Positions 61,408 through 64,000 of a stretch of DNA of 64,000 bases are shown one piece after another. Below the pieces are notes generated by a model. It saw only the letters and a list, made by a program, of their open reading frames with translations. It was not told the origin of the DNA and did not search any database. This DNA comes from Boswellia sacra. Lineage: Eukaryota > Streptophyta > Magnoliopsida > Sapindales > Burseraceae. Positions within the stretch are counted from its first letter, which is position 1, and every line of letters begins with the position of its first letter. A program made the position numbers and the translations under genes. Location of the stretch: NCBI GenBank assembly GCA_013180625.2, contig SNVD02013305.1, positions 732,939 through 796,938 of the forward strand, given 5' to 3'.

Positions 61408-62148
61408 GGGCCCGTTTGGAAGACGGGCTTAGCTGGGATTGGACTACACTTAGTCCAATCCTATGTTTGGTGTAGAGGTGGGATTGGACTGATAGTCCAA
61501 GTCAGTCCCACCTCCTTCCAAACCAAGACTAAATTAGTGGGATTAATAGTCCCACCTTATAAGGTGGGACTAATAGTCCCAAATTGGGACAAAATTTTTT
61601 TAATTTTTAATTAAAATTAAAACTAAATAAAATAATAAATATAATATAACAATAATTTTTAATTATATTTAAATATTTAATAAAATCAATTTTGATTGTT
61701 TACTAAAAAATAATGAAATAATAGTATGATATTAATATAAAAATAACTATTAAATTAATAATAAAAAATAAATATCATCTAATAATATTTAAATACTAAT
61801 TATTAATAAATTATTATATTTATATAAAAATTAATTTTAATATAAAATATAATTTTATTATTATTTATATAGAAATATCAATAAATATTTAATATTTAGT
61901 TTTTATTCAAGTTCAATTTTAATAAAATTAAGTTAGTTTATTTTTTAAAATTATTTTCTTAAAAATTATTATCTATGTTAATAGTTCAGTCCCATATTAC
62001 ACCAAACATTAGACAATATTATTTAGTCCAATCCCATATGATACCAAACACAAGATAATATTACATAGTCCAATCCAGTCCAATCCTAATCCTAATCCCA
62101 ATCTCAGTCCAGTCCAGTCCAATCCAATCCCTCCTCCCAAACGTGCCC
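61408..62148. mobile_element. 741-bp PIF/Harbinger-type MITE
   Basis: Starts GGGCCCGTTTGG and ends, in reverse complement, GGGCACGTTTGG. It is flanked by TTA on both sides (61405-61407 and 62149-62151), the 3-bp TWA duplication of PIF/Harbinger elements. Subterminal 'agtccaatcc' motifs and 'acaccaaaca' recur in inverse orientation at the two ends. The interior is AT-rich without a gene. Confidence 0.85.
61548..61571. repeat. Perfect 24-bp palindrome in the MITE
   Basis: AGTCCCACCTTA is followed at once by its exact reverse complement. Overlapping 'actaatagtccca' copies on either side extend the dyad imperfectly. Confidence 0.95.
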
Positions 62149-62299
62149 TTACTATACTATTCATTATTCATAGTGGCTTGACCCCTGCTTGACTTCGAGA
62201 TCATAGTTTACAGCCAACTAACCCACTTTAACATGTTCACCCAAATAACTTGAATAAAACGCAACAGGTCGCTTTGCCAAGCTGTTTATTTTTACTCTA

Positions 62300-62670
62300 G
62301 ATCATATGGGAGCATGTAACAGTCGTAAGCCCCATAGTGAAAATTAGAAGCTATGATCCTTCATCCACCAAACACAATCTCTAACGTAATTCACCATAGA
62401 CTATTATAACTTCATCGTTTTGGCATTTTGCACGATTATAAGATTTAAAAACTATGTTAGTGTGGACAAAGATTTGTTAAAAATTATAATTCTTCTAATT
62501 TAAATTTATAATTTAATTTGATCATACAAACCAAACCAAATCCTACCCAATTAACCGCCAATTTCAAACAGGTAAATCCCAACATATACATAACCAAATC
62601 AAACATATTGAGTAATTAAGAACTAAATATAAAGAATCAACATACCTCCAAACCAATTTTAGTACATGAA
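62300..62670. repeat. Dispersed duplicate of 34,480-34,900 with TNL exon 7 relic
   Basis: Carries at 62,405-62,480 a degraded piece of the second C-JID exon ('ttttggcattttgcac', 'atgttagt', 'gatttgtt'). The rest is non-coding and matches the earlier copy. Confidence 0.6.
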
Positions 62671-63614
62671 AAGGAAAAATTGAAAAAAATAGATAAAATT
62701 AGGGGTTTTTAGTGAAATTTAGACACATCGTGAAAAATTTTTACGTCATAGACACTTTCTTTGAAAAAAGACTAAAATACTCTTAATAATTCAATTTATT
62801 CCGAAATGCTTCATTTCTCTTTTCCTTGCACTTACCTCTTCAAATTTTCATACCCGCCTGTTGCAATAACAATAAAACAAAGAAAAAATTTTCATCTTCT
62901 TCTCTCTTCTTCACTTTTTCTCTCTCTGCAATTCCAATATCTCTCTCATCTTCTTCTTTTTTCTTCTCATATTTTCCTGCACTTTTTTCTTTTATTCAAA
63001 ACTAGCGTCAATTTATGCCATTAAGTATCAATTTTATGCTGTCGAGTGTCAGATTTTATTCCGTCAAGTGTCGGATTTCATGCTTTTAAGTGTCAGATTT
63101 AATGTTTTTCAAGTGTCGGATTATGTCTAGTGTCGGCTTTCATGCCTTTGAGTGTCAAATTTAATATTGTCAAGTGTCGGATTATGTCGAGTGTCGGATT
63201 TTCATTACGTCGAGTGTCGGATTTTCATGATGTCGAGTGTCAGCTTTCATGTCTTCAAGTGTCAGATTTAATATTGTCAAGTGTCAGATTATATCGAGTG
63301 TTGGATTTTTATGCTGTCGAGTGCCAGATTTCATGCTATTGGATTCCAACACTACAAAAATTTTTTTAAATATTTGTCACTTTACAGTTTTTTTATTTGG
63401 CGATTTTTTAAAAAAGTAAGAAATATAATACTGATATGGAAGTCAAACCTACATATTCATCTTATTTGTCACTTTTGTCTTTATTCAATCCAATATTTAT
63501 CACATTTTATAAAAGGTTGATAAGTATTTGAGTACTATATAATCTTTTCCTTTTCCCTCTCACATTTCCTTCTTTTTTTTTTTCATCTTCTCTTTTCAAG
63601 TATGTGAATATAAT
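62671..63614. repeat. Direct duplication, unit 1, containing a minisatellite
   Basis: 62,671-62,830 matches 63,615-63,775 ('gaaaaattgaaaaaa', 'aattaggggt/c', 'catagatactttctt', 'aattcaatttatt'). The unit continues into the GTGTCGGAT array at 63,024-63,345. No gene is supported; the overlapping short frames in the array are artefacts of a repeat whose unit is not a multiple of three. Confidence 0.7.
63024..63345 (+). repeat. 22-bp minisatellite, about 15 copies
   Basis: Consensus close to TGTCGAGTGTCGGATTTCAT plus two variable bases. The core AGTGTC(G/A)GATTT recurs head to tail with spacing of 19-23 bases and modest divergence. It is all in one orientation. Confidence 0.9.
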
Positions 63615-64000
63615 AATAGAAAAATTGAAAAAATGAACATAATTAGGGGCACTTAATGAAATTTTGACACATCTTAAAAAATTTTCATGCCATAGATACT
63701 TTCTTGACAAAAAGACTCAAATACCCTTTGAAATTCAATTTATTTCTAAGCTCTTTATTTCCTTCTTTCCTTCACAAAGGCACAAAAATGACATTTCTGC
63801 CTAAATGCTCGACACTCGAATCTGACACTCAATAATTTTTTAGTGTCAGATTCGAGTGTCGGATACATCATCGAAGAGTTTACAGTGTCGGATTCTTCAT
63901 CCGACACTCGAGATGTGTCGGATAGCCGACACTCGACATGTCGGATGAAAAAAAAAACAAATTTGTCGAGTGTCGGATGCAAAATCTGACACTGTAAACT
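63615..64000. repeat. Direct duplication, unit 2, with inverted GTCGGAT motifs
   Basis: 63,615-63,775 repeats the head of unit 1. From about 63,808 the core motif returns in both orientations (ATCCGACACTCG and CGAGTGTCGGAT, with GTCAGAT variants). This gives several nested inverted pairs up to the window edge, where the feature is cut off. Confidence 0.8.

Noticed and set aside
63130..63520. Three overlapping 60-79 residue frames
   Set aside because: The 22-bp minisatellite keeps several frames open at once. Their repeated residues come from the array.
63024..64000. Possible CRISPR array
   Set aside because: The repeats are short, degenerate and contiguous without unique spacers, and the genome is plant nuclear.

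Overview
The window is AT-rich plant nuclear DNA. It has a eudicot character: intron-rich TIR-NB-LRR (TNL) immune-receptor genes with plant splice sites, a Ty1-copia element primed by initiator Met-tRNA, and plant hAT and PIF/Harbinger-type elements. TNLs of this kind are abundant in woody eudicots. I cannot name the species from sequence alone. No tRNA, rRNA or bacterial feature was seen.

Layout. 1-12.5 kb is a graveyard of duplicated flanking DNA from the receptor cluster. It holds a 3.6 kb hAT element (4412-8024) with a perfect 8-bp target duplication and a dead transposase. 12.5-19.8 kb is TNL gene 1, which reads as one intact eight-exon gene of about 1,588 codons: TIR, NB-ARC, LRRs, then two successive C-JID (post-LRR) domains. 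19.8-29.5 kb is its 3' flank plus relics of further units: a TIR fragment at 23.5 kb, a second copy of the 1-1.5 kb flank, and an unclassified 1.5 kb insertion. 29.8-31.9 kb is a 2.1 kb non-autonomous element with very GC-rich ends. 32-39.5 kb is intergenic DNA ending in the promoter and 5' UTR of TNL gene 2.

TNL gene 2 spans about 39.3-56.6 kb and has been hit twice. A 5.4 kb Ty1-copia element (39488-44880, minus strand) sits in its 5' UTR, nine bases upstream of the start codon. A 4.5 kb hAT element (45372-49909) sits inside the TIR exon, a few codons before the splice site. The NB-ARC, LRR and double C-JID exons after it are open and match gene 1 exon for exon. The locus could therefore express a stand-alone TIR protein with a transposon-encoded tail, but probably not a full receptor.

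56.6-62.7 kb is the gene 2 flank and more duplicated intergenic sequence, including a 741-bp Harbinger-type MITE with a TTA target duplication. 62.7-64 kb is a direct duplication whose two halves each carry an array built on the motif GAGTGTCGGAT. In the first half it is a head-to-tail minisatellite of about 22 bp; in the second it is a set of inverted copies.

Overall this is a TNL cluster evolving by unit duplication, partial sequence exchange and transposon insertion. The least explained items are the tandem C-JID architecture, splice donors that overlap in-frame stop codons, a conserved unrecognised exon carried in every unit's 3' flank, the shared GC-rich termini of the two hAT-like elements, and the GTCGGAT arrays. 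All similarity statements come from reading by eye; no search or alignment was run.
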